DNA of 64,000 nucleotides from Rosa chinensis (GCF_002994745.2 NC_037090.1:37381001-37445000), one strand, 5' to 3'; shown: positions 9,331 to 21,438, numbered from the stretch's first letter. Notes: generated by a model not told the origin, from the sequence alone. A program made the numbers and translations.

Positions 9331-12241
9331 GTTTTGGGACATATGCTACGCTCCAAAACAACTGACGAATGGCGGTCAATTGTAAACAATAAAATATGGG
9401 ATTTACCAGAAGGAGAAAAAAGAATTTTGTCAATTTTGAAGTTGAGTTTTGATGAATTGAAACCTTCATCCTTGAAACAATGTTTTGCATATTGCTCAAT
9501 GTTCTTCAAAGATTTTGATATTGAAAAGGATGACTTGATCCAACTATGGATGGCTCAGGATGGCTTCACCCTTGTCCTGACAAAAGTCTAGACATGGAGG
9601 AGAGAGGTAATGAATATTTTAAAATCCTATTGGCGAAGTCGTTTTTTCAAGATGCTAGAAAGGATTATGGTGGTAATGTTACCAAATGTAAAATGCACGA
9701 TCTTGTGCATGATCTTGCAGAACGTGTATCAAAATCAAGAAACTTACACTCACTTTTTCCCAATGGAGAAGTCATTGACCTTGAGAGCAACTTACTTAAT
9801 TTTAAATCTTTACGTGTCTTAAATTTATACAATGCATACATTATGGAGTTGCCAATTTCAATTGGGAACTTGAAACATTTGAGGTATCTGAATGTTTTGA
9901 AAACAAGAATCAAAACATTTCCCAAATCAATTGGTCAGCTTTACAACCTGCAAACATTGAAAATAGCTTATCAGCTTGAAGAGTTTCCGAGAGAAATTGC
10001 AAATTTGATCAACTTGCAGCACATTTGTTTTGGTAGATATATGAAAGTTCCAAGTGGAATATTGGGACAGTTCACTAATCTTCGGTCATTACCTTTTCTC
10101 AAGGTGGGTAAAGAGCCAGGTCCGAGAATTGAGGAATTGAGTGGTTTAAACCAATTGCAAAACACCTTATCTATTTATGGACTGGAAAATGTAAGAGATG
10201 GAGAAGAAGCGCAGAAAGCAAACTTAGTTGAGAAGAAACATATATGCAAGTTAATCCTTGAATGGAAGCTTGATAGGCCAAGCCACAAAGTGGAGAATGA
10301 AGACGATGTACTAAAAGGCCTACGACCACATGATAGTTTGGAATTTTTGGCTATTCATGAATTCATGGGTGTTGAATTTCCATCATGGTTATTGCTAGCC
10401 AAGAATTTGAAACACATTGAATTATTGGGCTGCAACAAATGTGAAGGAGTTCCAGTACTTGGGCATTTACCCAGTCTTAGTTGTGTTAAGATTAAGAGCA
10501 TGGAGAATCTAACTTGTATGGGATCTGAGTTTTATGGTGATAACCATGTTAACTGTGGAAATGGATCAAGTAAGGAGGCCCGGCCTTTGTTCCCTGCTTT
10601 GAAAACATTGCATATTGAGGAGGCACATAACCTGATTGAATGGATGGAAGCGCCAACAGAGGGAGGAAGTAGGGTGGTGTTTCCTTGCCTTGAGGAGCTA
10701 ACCTTGATTCACTGTGACCAACTGACAAGTGCTCCCAGTCATCTTCCATCTCTTAAGAAGTTGGTGATACAAGACATGGATAGTGGAGGCATGCCAATAG
10801 AAAGTATTCTAAGCAATCAACTCACCACTCTCACTTATCTCAGGTTATGGAATGTGGGGGGACTTACTTGTCTGCCGGAAGGGATGTTGGAAAACAACAA
10901 GAATCTTGCACATTTAAACATATCTTCATGTTCGGAGTTGACTCATATATCAGAAGGATTTGAGCACTGCTGCGCATCTCTCTCTCATTTGTCTATAGGG
11001 AGTTGCAATAATTTGAGATGTTTACCTGATGGGATACTCACATCTTCTCTTAAAACGCTGTCGTTGTGGCATTGTGACAATTTAAAGTACATCCCGGATG
11101 CTACAGGCGATGGTCTCACATCCCTTAAAACATTGGAAGTGATGAGGTGCCCCAAAATAACATCCATTCCATTTTCACAAGGCCTCCCATCTCTCAGTGT
11201 ATTAAGTATACAAGACTGTCCCGAATTATCAAGTCTACCGAGTGGGCTGGAATTTTGTACCTCTATTCGGAGGTTGAGAATAACAAGGTGCCCTAAGGTA
11301 CCATCCATTTCAATCGAAAGTCTGAGTACATCCCTCCAACAGTTGTGTGTAAGTAATCTAGACTCTCTTCCAATTTCACGAGGAGGCTTCACATCACTCC
11401 GTGACTTGGAAATCCGTTACTGCGAAAGTGCACAATTTGGGCTAGAATTTAGTGCCTTTCTTCAAACCCTTGAATCTCTTCAAAAATTGAAGATATGGTG
11501 GTGCGATAATCTAGAAACTATTCCAAGTTCAGACAAGCTCACATCCCTCCGCAGCTTGGAGATTCGTTTGTGTCGTAAATTAAAATGTCTACCGGATGGG
11601 TTAGCAGCATCGTCACAGTCCTGCAGCCTCACCCCTTTGAAGGAATTGACAATTGGTCGTTTCTCCGAGAAGCTCCATGCATTCCCGGCTTTTCAGGCTA
11701 TACCACAGCTTGAATCATTATCCATCTGGGGGTGGCGTAAGCTCAAGTCTCTCCCTGAACAAATTCAACACCTGCCTTCTTTAAGACATTTGGAAATTAA
11801 TTTCTTTCCTTTCAAGCAGTGCAGGCTATTCCAGAATGGTTGGGAAACCTTGCATCTCTGGAGGACCTGACTATTAGGTCGTGCAGTAGTCTGAAGTATC
11901 TACCTCCTGTGGAAGCTATGCAACGCCTCACCAAATTGAAAGAGATAGAGATCATCGGCTGTCCCCGTCTAGAAGAAAGATGCACGGAGGAGAGCGGCTC
12001 AGAGTGGCCTAAGATTCGTCATATTCCATTAATCAAGAGTAAGACTTCTTTTCATCTAATTGTTAAATTAGGCCATTTGATTCTTCTCTTCTCTTTTCTT
12101 CTAATTTTAGTTAATCTGTCTATTAGTTTGAAAAGGCAAACTGAACTGAATAGTTTGTACTTATATTCCTATTTCTTGTTTTAATCTAGCACTGACCAAA
12201 CTTCTTTTCTATTAGTTGGAGATATAAAAATCGAGAATTAA

Positions 12242-15200
12242 CCAACATCAAGGCGAATAAGGTATGTTCTTCAAACATGCTACCACCTGCCTTTTCAACG
12301 CATTAAACCCTTCACTTTCCTTATTACTTGGCAATGAACTCATATGAATCGTATTGACAATCCTTTTGTTTGTGTGGTTAATAGGAAGTATGAGGAGCAG
12401 ATAACAGATAATACACCACATGCTGAAGAATTGTGTTGCATAGCAAATAATACATACACCAAGGAAGAGGTAAGTTTCAAATTTCATTTTCTCATCTTAG
12501 TAAGTGTTTTCCATTTCTCCCACGATTCTATAATGTAGTGCATAACAGATTGATACTTCTTGTGATTGAAAAGGTGTGTAAATGGAGGCTGATATACTCT
12601 AGGCAATCCTACAATAAAGACAATTTTAAGGTATAGAGAAAGGCAGTCCTTCTTTCCATGCATTTATTATGCTGAGTTTGATAAAGCATTGGACTCATTT
12701 ATGTTTCTCCTCAGTTGGGTTTGCAGGAGATTCAATAGAGTTGCTGAAGAGAGCAAAAGAGTAAGTTAGTCTCTTTATCATTCTCTCTGTCTTTTCTATA
12801 TCCATGTACTCACTATATCACGAGCAATTAAATTATATAAATAAATCCGTTCAATATGTTGTTTTTGCATGGGCAACTAGTTTGTTTTTGACAAACAATT
12901 TCTGGAGGTTTTTGCTAAATTGGAGGAATAGCTATTTTGCAAACAGAGTCCTGGTACTTCTCATGATCCATAATTTCCCTTACATGGTTGTTGTTTACTC
13001 ATTCCTATTGAGAATGTATAGCATAAATATCAAGCATAGATAGAGCATGAATACATGCCTACAAATTGTGTTAATTGCCCTGAAAAGTTTATTACCGGGT
13101 GAAGTTTATAGAATAGTTTAGGTCTTTGTTATTGGGGATTGAAACTATAGGTAGAAGACACACAATTCCCCACAACTTGGTGAAGTCCTTGGTATTTGAC
13201 ATTATTACTTGAAAGCAATAGAGTAGGGTATGGATAGTTATCCATAGTACTATAGCATCATTCAAAAATGGAATTCTTTGATTTGCAGGCTTTCCAAAAC
13301 ACCAGATGAGGAGTAGTTGAGTCAGCTAAACTGGTAGTGCCATCTCCCAAGTTCAGTTTGTTACTCTGAGTTGTCCTCCAAACCAGTGGTGTAACATTAT
13401 TTGGCCAACTCTGTTTTCCAATGAGAAATCATTGTTATGGTGGAAGCTGTTGCATGGAAAATCTCTTGACATATTGCAGTGTACAGGTGGACTCTTATGA
13501 CCCATTTTTTGTGTTGCTCTATTTGTCCAGATAGAACTGAATATGTAAACCAACTCTTCTTATCCTAGATCTTTGCAGCAGGGATTGGGGGACAAGGTTT
13601 TCGTCATTTTTGGCTCTGTTGTGCTAAAAGCAATTTATGCCATCAAATTGGACGTCTTTGGATGGCAACAATGTGTGATGTCTGATGGATGATAGAAACA
13701 AACTAATTGGTGAAGCAGGTAGCTTTCTTTGTTTTCTTTAGCTTCCGATTTGAAGAGTTGGTGCTCACAAAAATTGCCGATATTTTATGAACCTTTTGGT
13801 TTGTACCTTGCCAGATGCTCTGCAATATTTGAGATTATGGCTGTCATGTACCCATAAGCAGTCATTTGGTGCAGGCAAAGGCATTCTCCGAGCCCAAAAA
13901 AAATTCAAAGGTGAATTTTTGAAAGGCTTTTACAGCTATCTGTAAGTTACAAGTTACTTCTCATTCTTAAGACATCTAAGTCATGAAGCTGCCATGTTCA
14001 ATTCAGAAGTTTATGCAAATCCGTGTCACTTGTCATATGAGGCATCAATTAGCTAAAATTTGTTTTTCTTTTTCTTCTTTCTTTTACATTGATTAGTTCA
14101 TTGACACACACAGAAGAAGGCGAGTTTCTACGGAGGTTTACTTACATCCATTTACGTTATAAGCACTAAGCAATCCCTTAACTTCATGAAGTTCCACACA
14201 GCTTTTCAAATTATTGGTTAATTTTGTACTGTCTCTTTAACAGCTTTATAGGATTTATTCATATGTGAAAGAAAATAAATTGTTGTTGGTCCTCATTGCT
14301 TTATTGTCCAATTGTTAAGGAACATACATTCCTCTCTGTTTATACTTGAAGCCAAGTAACAATTAAAACCTACAGCAAGATCTATCAACTTACTGCATGT
14401 GTTGTCTAATTGCTTGAATTGCTTGAAGGAAAATACATACAACTTAGTGAAGTTTTTATGTCATTCAATAGATTGTTGTCAAATTTGAAATATTTATAGA
14501 TTTTTCCCACCAAAAATTTAAGGACTTGCATAATCAAAAATTTTAGTGGAAAGCATATACGGTGAGAAAATCTATAACTTATTGACTTGCCGGCTCACCC
14601 ACAGGTTTCCTGTCAGAGCTTTCAGTTTGTGCCTCCAAGTTGTTCTCCAAAGTGGTGGTGCAAGATTATTGGGCTAACTCTGTTTTCCTAAACTCTTTTA
14701 AAATCGTTACTAGCTTGGAAGGAGATGAATTGAAAATTCTTAATGGCTTTCACAATACAGGTATAACCCTCTGTTTACTGTTGCACTCTTTGTAAATAGG
14801 CAAAAAAATACCAACTCTTGCTATTCTTTTGCAGCAAGCCAAGATTTTCTCCTTATTTTATTATCAATATTGGGGATTTGGTTTCTCCAAAGCAACTGCT
14901 AGCCATCTAGTCTGAGATCTTTGGATGATAATCATGATATGGAATGGAAAAAATCAATCTAAGATGAAGCCTGTGTTGAATTGAACTTTTAAGGTATGTA
15001 GTCCCAGCTAGTGTTCAAGGTTTTCCAGTTTTGAAAATAAATTTCGATTATGTCTGTGTTGAGTTGAACACTTGAACTTAATTGTCCTTTCAGATTTTAG
15101 TCTCAGATGGTGTTGGTCTTTTTAGTGCCAGCCAAGCTGAGATGTTCCACTAGAGTTGGGAGTACGTACGGATGCCATTGTGCTTTCGGTTACTGGGCAA

Positions 15201-16159
15201 AAGTTTGGATATAGGCTCATCTTTGCTTGTGGATACTTAGCTGAACAACCTATCAGGAGTGGACACATGGGCAACATGCTCTACGTCAGCTCGGAATCCT
15301 TGATTGCCTCACATTCACACATGATGAGACGTCTGCCCATGCCTTGTAGCTACTTAAACAGTCAAACATTAAGGATCTTCAATTCCATGCCTCAAGGGAC
15401 GATGTTTCATCATTCTCCATTCAGTTGCATTCTCTTTTTTACTTCTTGTATTTTCACAGCTAAACCATTATACAGTGTAATTGACCGTATTGATTTCGAT
15501 CATAGTGAAACCACTAGCAAGCTACCGTGACGTAGCCCTAAGCTCTAGGCTCTAGCTGAGTTTTGGGTGAACACGTAATTCTCTAGTGTTATTTTGTGTG
15601 ATTGTCTTTTAATTGTAGTTAATATTTCAGCAAACCATTCTTTAACATCAGTGTAGTGATTCTCATTGGCATGATGATCATTTTTGCTACGTATATTTAC
15701 AAATTAGAAAATTTTGGAAATTTAGTCAAAGTAAATTGGGTGAATTCTCCCATACTCACAATAGCCAGAACGAAAACATGATTTGCTTGACAACTAATTT
15801 GAGTTGATCAAGTTTGTTACCGTAACAGACACTACCTCCTTTCTGCTAATTGCATCTTTATCGAAGTAGGAGTAAGTTTCCCTCCACACGTTTTGTCCTT
15901 AGGTTAGGTCGTAAATTGCAATGATTTTGTTGGTCCAGCTTTTTTTTATTTTTTAATAATTAACTAAAATTGCGTTCTGTCACTAAGCAAAAGTATCCCA
16001 GTTTATTATTTATTCTATTCTTTATAAGAAAAAGACTAGAACAATGCTTGCTAAATACAAAAGCCAGAGCATATCTCTTTGGTTTTACTACCTAAAAGCA
16101 AAAGCATCTCTCTTTATTAGCTAAAATTGCACTATGTCACAGAGCAAAAGCATCTCTTT
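12242..16159 (+). other. Downstream non-coding block of copy A, with probable 3' UTR exons
   Basis: Alignable with B 40456-43350 throughout, apart from a segment (13284-14138) absent from B. Splice-like signals continue past the predicted stop: donor 'aataag|gtatgt' at 12261/12262, acceptor 'ttaatag' near 12385 followed by a purine-rich piece, donor 'gaagag|gtaag' near 12470, and acceptor 'tttgcag' near 12726. This suggests a spliced 3' UTR, or decayed further exons. An internal older duplication is visible: about 13345-13420 resembles 14620-14700 ('ttcagtttgt' ... 'ccaactctgttttcc'). The frame at 15156-15530 is open but has no recognisable domain and is broken differently in B. Confidence 0.55.
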
Positions 16160-17477
16160 TTTTATTATGAGTTTTTATCACCAACGGTGTCTAAATTTTT
16201 TTGTACAAGACAGAATGATACCCAACTTTCAAAAATGATCAAAATGATACCTAAACTTTTAAAAACAAATCAACTTAATACATTTTCCATCACTTCTTTG
16301 TTAAAATTGATCACGTGCGGTGCATGTGAGGTGTTTTTTGGGGTCATAATAGTATTTTCACACAAAAATTAATTTTTAATTTAATTTTATTGATTCTCTT
16401 CTTTTTTCAGAAGGTGGGAAACATCCCAACCTTATTTGTTTCTAGCGAAAATCGTCCGTACAGTAACTGACGTTTGCCCCATTCTAAACTTCAGTACCTC
16501 ACGTTCAGAAAATATCAGAACGGCACCTGATGTTTTGACCACGACTGAAAATTGGTACCTGGAGCCGTTAGCTCAGTTACAAAAACTGACAGATGGCATT
16601 TTTTTATCACTAAATGACCAATTTACCCTTTAAACCCTAAGAATAAATAAATAAAGCAAAAGCAAATTTTTTTTTTCACTGAAATTTTTGCCTTCTGCTT
16701 TCATATTGATCATCATCTCTCTTCACTTAAGAGTAAGCTCCAAAACTGGTTCTCAATGGCCTCTGTAGCTTTCTTCACTCCACCGGCTCTGAAACTGGTC
16801 ACCTGAAATGGGTCTCCTCGGAATCAGAGTTCTTGCTCGGAATTCTCAAATGGGTACCCTTCCTTTTCTTCTTCTTGTAGACTATTTAAAGCTGGTCAGA
16901 AGCTCCGATCCAGCGGAGCAAGCTGGTCAGGACTATCCACAAGGTCATCAGCCTCCAAGTCGCAACCAAAATCGCTTCCAACAATGGCATTTGCAAGCTC
17001 AAGCCCAACGCCAAACGTGGACGAGCTGAAAGCCATTTCAGAGCTCAAACGCAGCTTCTTGAAGAAAGAGCTCGATCTCTCGCCGCAAGTGACCCTAATG
17101 CTGGAGGAGATTCAAGAACAACATGGCCTAATGAAGACATACGAGATCACGATCAAGGAGCCCAAAGCTCACCGCAAAGGTTTAGGCATTTCCACACTCA
17201 AATTCGAACTCGAAGAGGTACCTAATTCATGAGAAGCATGCTGAAGAGGTGGGGAGTGTGAAGGAGAAAATTGAAGCTTTTCTAGGGGAGAAGAGAGCCA
17301 GGATATGGAGAATTGGGGATTGAGGATATGTGGATTTGGTTTTCGGGAGGATTTGGTTTCGATGAAGCAAGAGTCGAAAGTGGAGATTGATTTGGATGAC
17401 GATGATGAGGAAGAAGAGGAAGAGGATGGTAGTGGGGATGTGAAAATCGATGATGTTCAAGGAGGAATTGCGTACTG

Positions 17478-17479
<2 letters not shown>

Positions 17480-17510
<31 letters not shown>
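17480..17510. repeat. (CT)n microsatellite
   Basis: About 15 CT units inside the nested MULE. The peptide runs of Leu-Ser or Arg-Glu read across it are artefacts. Confidence 0.95.
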
Positions 17511-17511
<1 letters not shown>

Positions 17512-17862
17512 AAACCCATAAACCTCCCAACCTCAACAACACCCAGTTCATTCTTCAAGCTGTTGTCTTTCATTGGCGGTAAGGATTCTGGGTGCATGTT
17601 GATGATGCAAGAATTTTCTTCTTGATGAAATTATCCTCAGTCTACATTTGAACTGGAAATTTTATTGATTTGATGCTTGCTAAACCAATCAAGATTGTAT
17701 AATTTTTTTTTCCTCTTTTTGATCAGTTATGGGTGATTGTATTTGAATATGATTAGAATGTGTAGCAATTTTGGGTGATGATTCAGACGTGTTATTATGT
17801 GTAGGTAAATATCAAGCATCATGGTAAAGCTGGAAACCATGGTGTTTCTGGGTTTTAATGGG

Positions 17863-17864
<2 letters not shown>

Positions 17865-17936
<72 letters not shown>
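17865..17936. repeat. (GA)n microsatellite, about 36 units
   Basis: An uninterrupted GA tract of about 72 bp within the nested MULE, absent from copy B because the host element is absent there. Long and pure, so likely polymorphic. Confidence 0.95.
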
Positions 17937-17939
<3 letters not shown>

Positions 17940-18726
17940 GAATTAGATAAAAAAAAAATAGGGAAATGGACAAGACTAGGGTAACAGGATACGGTTAAGG
18001 GTTAGGGGTTCTGTTTAGGTGAATGGACCAGACTACCCGTCAAAATTTGAATTTAGATACGCTCCGTAACGAAGCTAACGGCCCTAGTTACCAATCTTCG
18101 GTCAGGGTCAAAACATCGAGTACCGTTCTGATATTTTCTGAATGTGAGATACTGAAGTTTAGAATGGGCCAAAAGTCAGGTACTGTACGGATGATTTTCC
18201 CTTGTTTCTAAGATGGTGGAATTGAAATTGAATAAAGTATTTTAATTTTATAGAAGAAGAAGATTGAGTTATTAATGGTCGATTACTCCTTTGACCACAA
18301 ATCACTTCAATTTATGGGTTTGATGTTGCATCTCTATATTCAGTCTCGGATTCCAATTCTACAAAACTTTCGAATTCGAATTACAATTTTGTGGTGTCAT
18401 CGGCGGTGGCAAGACCATTGTATTTTCACATAGTTTTATTGCTTAATAACCATAGATCCAACTACTTTCACATAAACAAGAAAAAAGAGTGAAAGGTTGT
18501 ATATACCCTTAGTTTGAACTGAGATGTGGCGGAAAATGGACGGAGGTATGAAATTGATCAATTTCTAAAAGTCTAGGTCCTTTTGGATCACTTTTGAAAG
18601 TTGGGAATAAAATTGATCAATTTTTATAGGTCTAGGTACCTCTTTGATTACTTTTAAAAGTTGGGTATCATTCTGTTCAGTGCAAGAAAGTTTTGCCCCT
18701 AGTGGTGATAAAGACCCTTTTAATAT

Positions 18727-19111
18727 TATTATTATTTCTTCTTTATAAGAAAAAGACTAGAACAATGCTTGCTACATACAAAAGCCAGAGGATATCTCTT
18801 CTCTTTGTTATGTTATCGCATAGAGAAAAAAAATTTCCAGAGCTCCCCAACATATATCATTTCAATTGAAAGCACTTCAAATTTTGCTCATTCAAATGTT
18901 TAAAAGATCCTCCAACATGTACAATTTGATTATAGGAAGCCCCATTATGAGTACTAACTACTATTTATCAAAAAAAAAAAAAAAGAGTACTGACTACTGA
19001 AAAATTCTTTTTTAGGAGGAAAAAGAATTTCGAATTTGGCACTTCACTATATCTTCTACTTTTCTTGTTATGTCCAACTATACAAAATTTCAAGGCTTAT
19101 TTTTTAGGGAA
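18727..19111 (+). other. Non-coding spacer shared by A and B
   Basis: Matches B 45863-46188. It holds a short copy of the upstream-array motif ('ttatgtccaactatacaaaa', near 19067). No gene is seen. Confidence 0.6.
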
Positions 19112-19573
19112 AAAAATATCACTTTGGTACCTCAAGTTCGGACCACGACCCAACATTAGTACCTGGAACATTGTTGGCCGTTACGGCGTTTGCAAACTTT
19201 GAGGGGTATTATCATCCCTTCACTCAATCTCTTCTTCTTCCTCACGCTCTCTTCGTCTTCTTCTTCCTCACAACTCTCCCATCATCTTTTCCAAACCATT
19301 GCCAAAAGAATGAAACCCGAAACCCAGAATTGGGGCAAATTAACGTCATTCCTTTGATGTCTGGATAATGGCATCGTTTAAGTAAATAAGCTATTTGGAA
19401 TAGCTAGCAAACAAAACAGATAGCTGGATCACAAGGGAGACTAAAATATCTCTAGCTAACAATTTGTTGTTAGACTAACACAACATGCCAGAATGCAAAA
19501 GAAATAGAGGCAATGCAACTATGCTCCTTGGATCTCATTGCTGCAAGCTCAAAAGCATATGAAGGATCACAAA

Positions 19574-19612
<39 letters not shown>

Positions 19613-20640
19613 CCTATCTCTCTCCCCCCTTATGTGATTAATTTTGATACGATATTATAGCGAAGCTGACAAATCTATTGTGAATATACATGAACATCAT
19701 GATGATTACCATCTACAAGAGCTACCTACCCCTTTTTCGATCTGTCAGGAAGATGATTTTATATATAACATTGAACAGTGCTTTCATCTCCTCCATGGCC
19801 GACCCTCCAAAAAACCCAAACCAGAGAGAAACACTTGCCCAGCCACAAAAACCAAACACCAGAATTTCAAAACATACCACAATTCCAGAATCAAAACTAG
19901 CTAAATGAACCTTAAAGTCTCAATCTTTGTTTCTTCTTCTTCCTCCTTGTTCGGTTTCATGTGTTGGGTCTGTTTCACATATGTGATGCAAAAGAAGAAA
20001 TTAGAAGCTCAGATTGGATAAGAAAGCACCGGCCTCTCTTCCGATTTCAAAGCCATAATCTCAGCCCCACCTTCCTCCCACCCTTCGTCTCTCGCTTGAA
20101 TCTCCCACCAATTCTTCCATTTCGCTCACTACCCATCTCTAAATGATGCTCCTATTCCTTAGACCATACCCAACAAGCGACCCCTTCTGACTCAAACTCA
20201 CTGCTCTCTAGTCAAATCCCTGACTCTTTTGCAAACTCCAACATGCCCCTCAAAACCCACCTCTCTTTTCCCCCTCCTTGGCCGCTAAGTCCGCCTTCTT
20301 CTTACTCCTCTCTCTCTCTCCCTTCTTCTATTTTCACGTCTCTTACCCAAGTCAAATTCTATTTTGCTGAAAAATGATGAGATGGGTGCCCATAGCAAAT
20401 TTCTGGGTGGATTTGGACCAGAGAGTGGAGGAAAAAAAAACAAATAACATTAAATACTCAAATTACCCATTTATCCTTTATTATATATCAGTTTACTAAC
20501 GCTGTAATGGCCAACAATGTTCTAGGTACTAGTGTTGGGTCGTGGTTCGAACTTGAGGTACCAAAGTGATATTTGTTTTTTGTCAGGTACTAAAGTTACT
20601 AATGGGTCAAATGTCAAGTACTGTTTGCATTTTTGTTTTT
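19112..20640. mobile_element. TIR element remnant (copy A version), left end truncated
   Basis: Inverted repeats: left 'acctcaagttcggaccacgacccaacattagtacctgg' region (19130-19170) and right 'ccaacaatgttctaggtactagtgttgggtcg' region (20510-20555), continuing to 'tcaagtactgtttgcatttttg' near 20612. The B counterpart starts at 46195 with the complete left end 'gcaaaatgcaaacagtacttgac'; A lacks about 60 bp there. A poly-T run follows the right end. It contains a (CT)n tract near 19577 and a segment with short open frames (19644-20146) that B also has in decayed form. No transposase or recognised gene. It sits inside the repeat-array unit, splitting 'ggtttatttttcaacaattttagatctc'. Confidence 0.65.
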
Positions 20641-20656
20641 TTTTTTTTTTTTTTTT

Positions 20657-20882
20657 CATTTTTTAACTATTTTAAATCTCAAGTTGGTCCATGCCCCTAT
20701 TTGACTCTGACGCGTAATCGGGCTCTCCAAACCATGGTTGGAGGGGGGTGCCAAATGTTAGCTGTTATAACAAAAGAGTAGACCAATAGTGTAGGGCATG
20801 GTAATGGTGATGGTGCTAAAGACATCGGCTCATTGCCCCCTTTTATGAACTCGGCCGACAAAAATCAAATACATAATTTAGA
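20657..20882 (+). repeat. Fragment of the upstream repeat array, before the 8.1-kb insertion
   Basis: It matches the long array unit ('atctcaagttggtccatgcc', 'accatggttggagg', 'tgctagctgttat'-like). It stops at TAATTTAGA (20874-20882) and resumes with the same nine bases at 28965, so one array unit was split by the insertion. Confidence 0.8.
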
Positions 20883-21396
20883 GGGAAAATTCTCATACAC
20901 CCCACCAACTTATTTTTATTCCCACTTACACAAAACTTTCCACTTTTTCTCCCTACTTTTCAAAACCACTCACTATTCATCCCACTAATACCCCTCTCCA
21001 TCATCTTTTTCTTCCTTTTTACATCTTTATTATTTTTGATGAAGCGTGGTGGGTCCATATTGAATTTATTTGTTTAGACTATAATTGCAGCTATATTTCA
21101 TCCTCCACATTCAAAGGTAAGTAGTTAAAATTTCACTATTCAGAATTCCGATCGCTGACAGACTTGAGTTAATTGCTATTTGTAATAGTACTAGCAAAGA
21201 ATTGAAAAAAGAAAAAGAAAAGTTGAAAAATTTTAGAGACAATCTTATTAGAGCAACTCCCGATTACTGGGATATCATTTATAGACTTCAAACAAGAATC
21301 TATAAAGTTGAACAAATATAGAAGATCTCTTATATACTCTTCAAGAGGAACAAAAACCTCTTGATTATTTGAGCATTTGTTAGATTCGCACATCAC

Positions 21397-21408
21397 TGGT
21401 ATCAGAGC
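21397..21408 (+). promoter_or_regulatory. tRNA-Met primer-binding site of the endogenous pararetrovirus
   Basis: TGGTATCAGAGC, complementary to the 3' end of plant initiator tRNA-Met, where minus-strand synthesis starts in caulimovirids. It lies 31 bp before the first ATG of the downstream frame (21439). A small open frame of about 50 codons (about 21160-21321) lies just upstream, within what would be the genomic RNA leader. Confidence 0.85.
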
Positions 21409-21438
21409 TTGCAAAGAGCTCAAAAGGAGAATCCCCTA

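Larger units (their letters stand above)
4705..12241 (+). pseudogene. CC-NBS-LRR (RGA-type) resistance gene, copy A, disabled
   Basis: Exons inferred from alignment with intact copy B: 4705-5846, 9331-12038 and 12216-12241. The protein would be a coiled-coil NBS-LRR intracellular immune receptor: Rx-type N-domain, P-loop (GMAGLGKTT, about 5317-5343), kinase-2 (LLVLDDVW), RNBS-D, MHD and a long LRR domain. Four lesions are seen against B and C. A CT duplication near 5440 shifts the frame. CAG became TAG at 5787-5789. One A is missing near 9557 ('ggctcagga' against 'ggctcaagga'). About 11808-11828 is replaced by a sequence five bases longer, shifting the frame again with a stop at 11868-11870. 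Intron 1 (5847-9330) is 3.5 kb against 1.5 kb in B because of two transposon insertions. Loss of the receptor is near certain; a transcript could still exist. Confidence 0.93.
16445..18201. mobile_element. Younger nested MULE with captured-gene-like interior (Pack-MULE candidate)
   Basis: It is inserted in the 16169-18717 element with an exact 9-bp TSD TTGTTTCTA (16436-16444 and 18202-18210). The empty site is preserved in copy B near 45330. Ends: GCGAAAATCGTCCGTACAGT and the complement of GGGAAAATCATCCGTACAGT; inverted repeats run about 100 bp. The interior holds an open frame at 16984-17232 beginning MAFASSSPTPNVDELKAISE, then a lysine/glutamate-rich helical stretch, and a following acidic run (IDLDDDDEEEEEEDG near 17380-17435). 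It looks like exons copied from a cellular gene that I do not recognise. Two dinucleotide arrays are inside. Confidence 0.85.
16169..18717. mobile_element. MULE-type element with 9-bp TSD, copy A (contains a nested element)
   Basis: Ends GAGTTTTTATCACCA... and ...GGTGATAAAGACCC, with inverted repeats containing 'cagaatgatacccaac' and 'gttgggtatcattctg'. The TSD is TTTTATTAT (16160-16168) and TTTTAATAT (18718-18726), with two differences; the counterpart in B keeps TTTTATTAT on the right side. Without the nested 16445-18201 insertion it is about 780 bp, matching the 809-bp counterpart at 45045-45853. It was therefore present before A and B were duplicated. No transposase is seen. Confidence 0.85.

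Noticed and set aside
15156..15530. Open frame downstream of copy A and its counterpart near 42493
   Set aside because: The two paralogous frames diverge by indels without frame conservation and have no recognisable domain.
17282..17551. - strand frame with an Arg-Glu run
   Set aside because: The run is the (CT)n microsatellite; composition otherwise non-coding on this strand.
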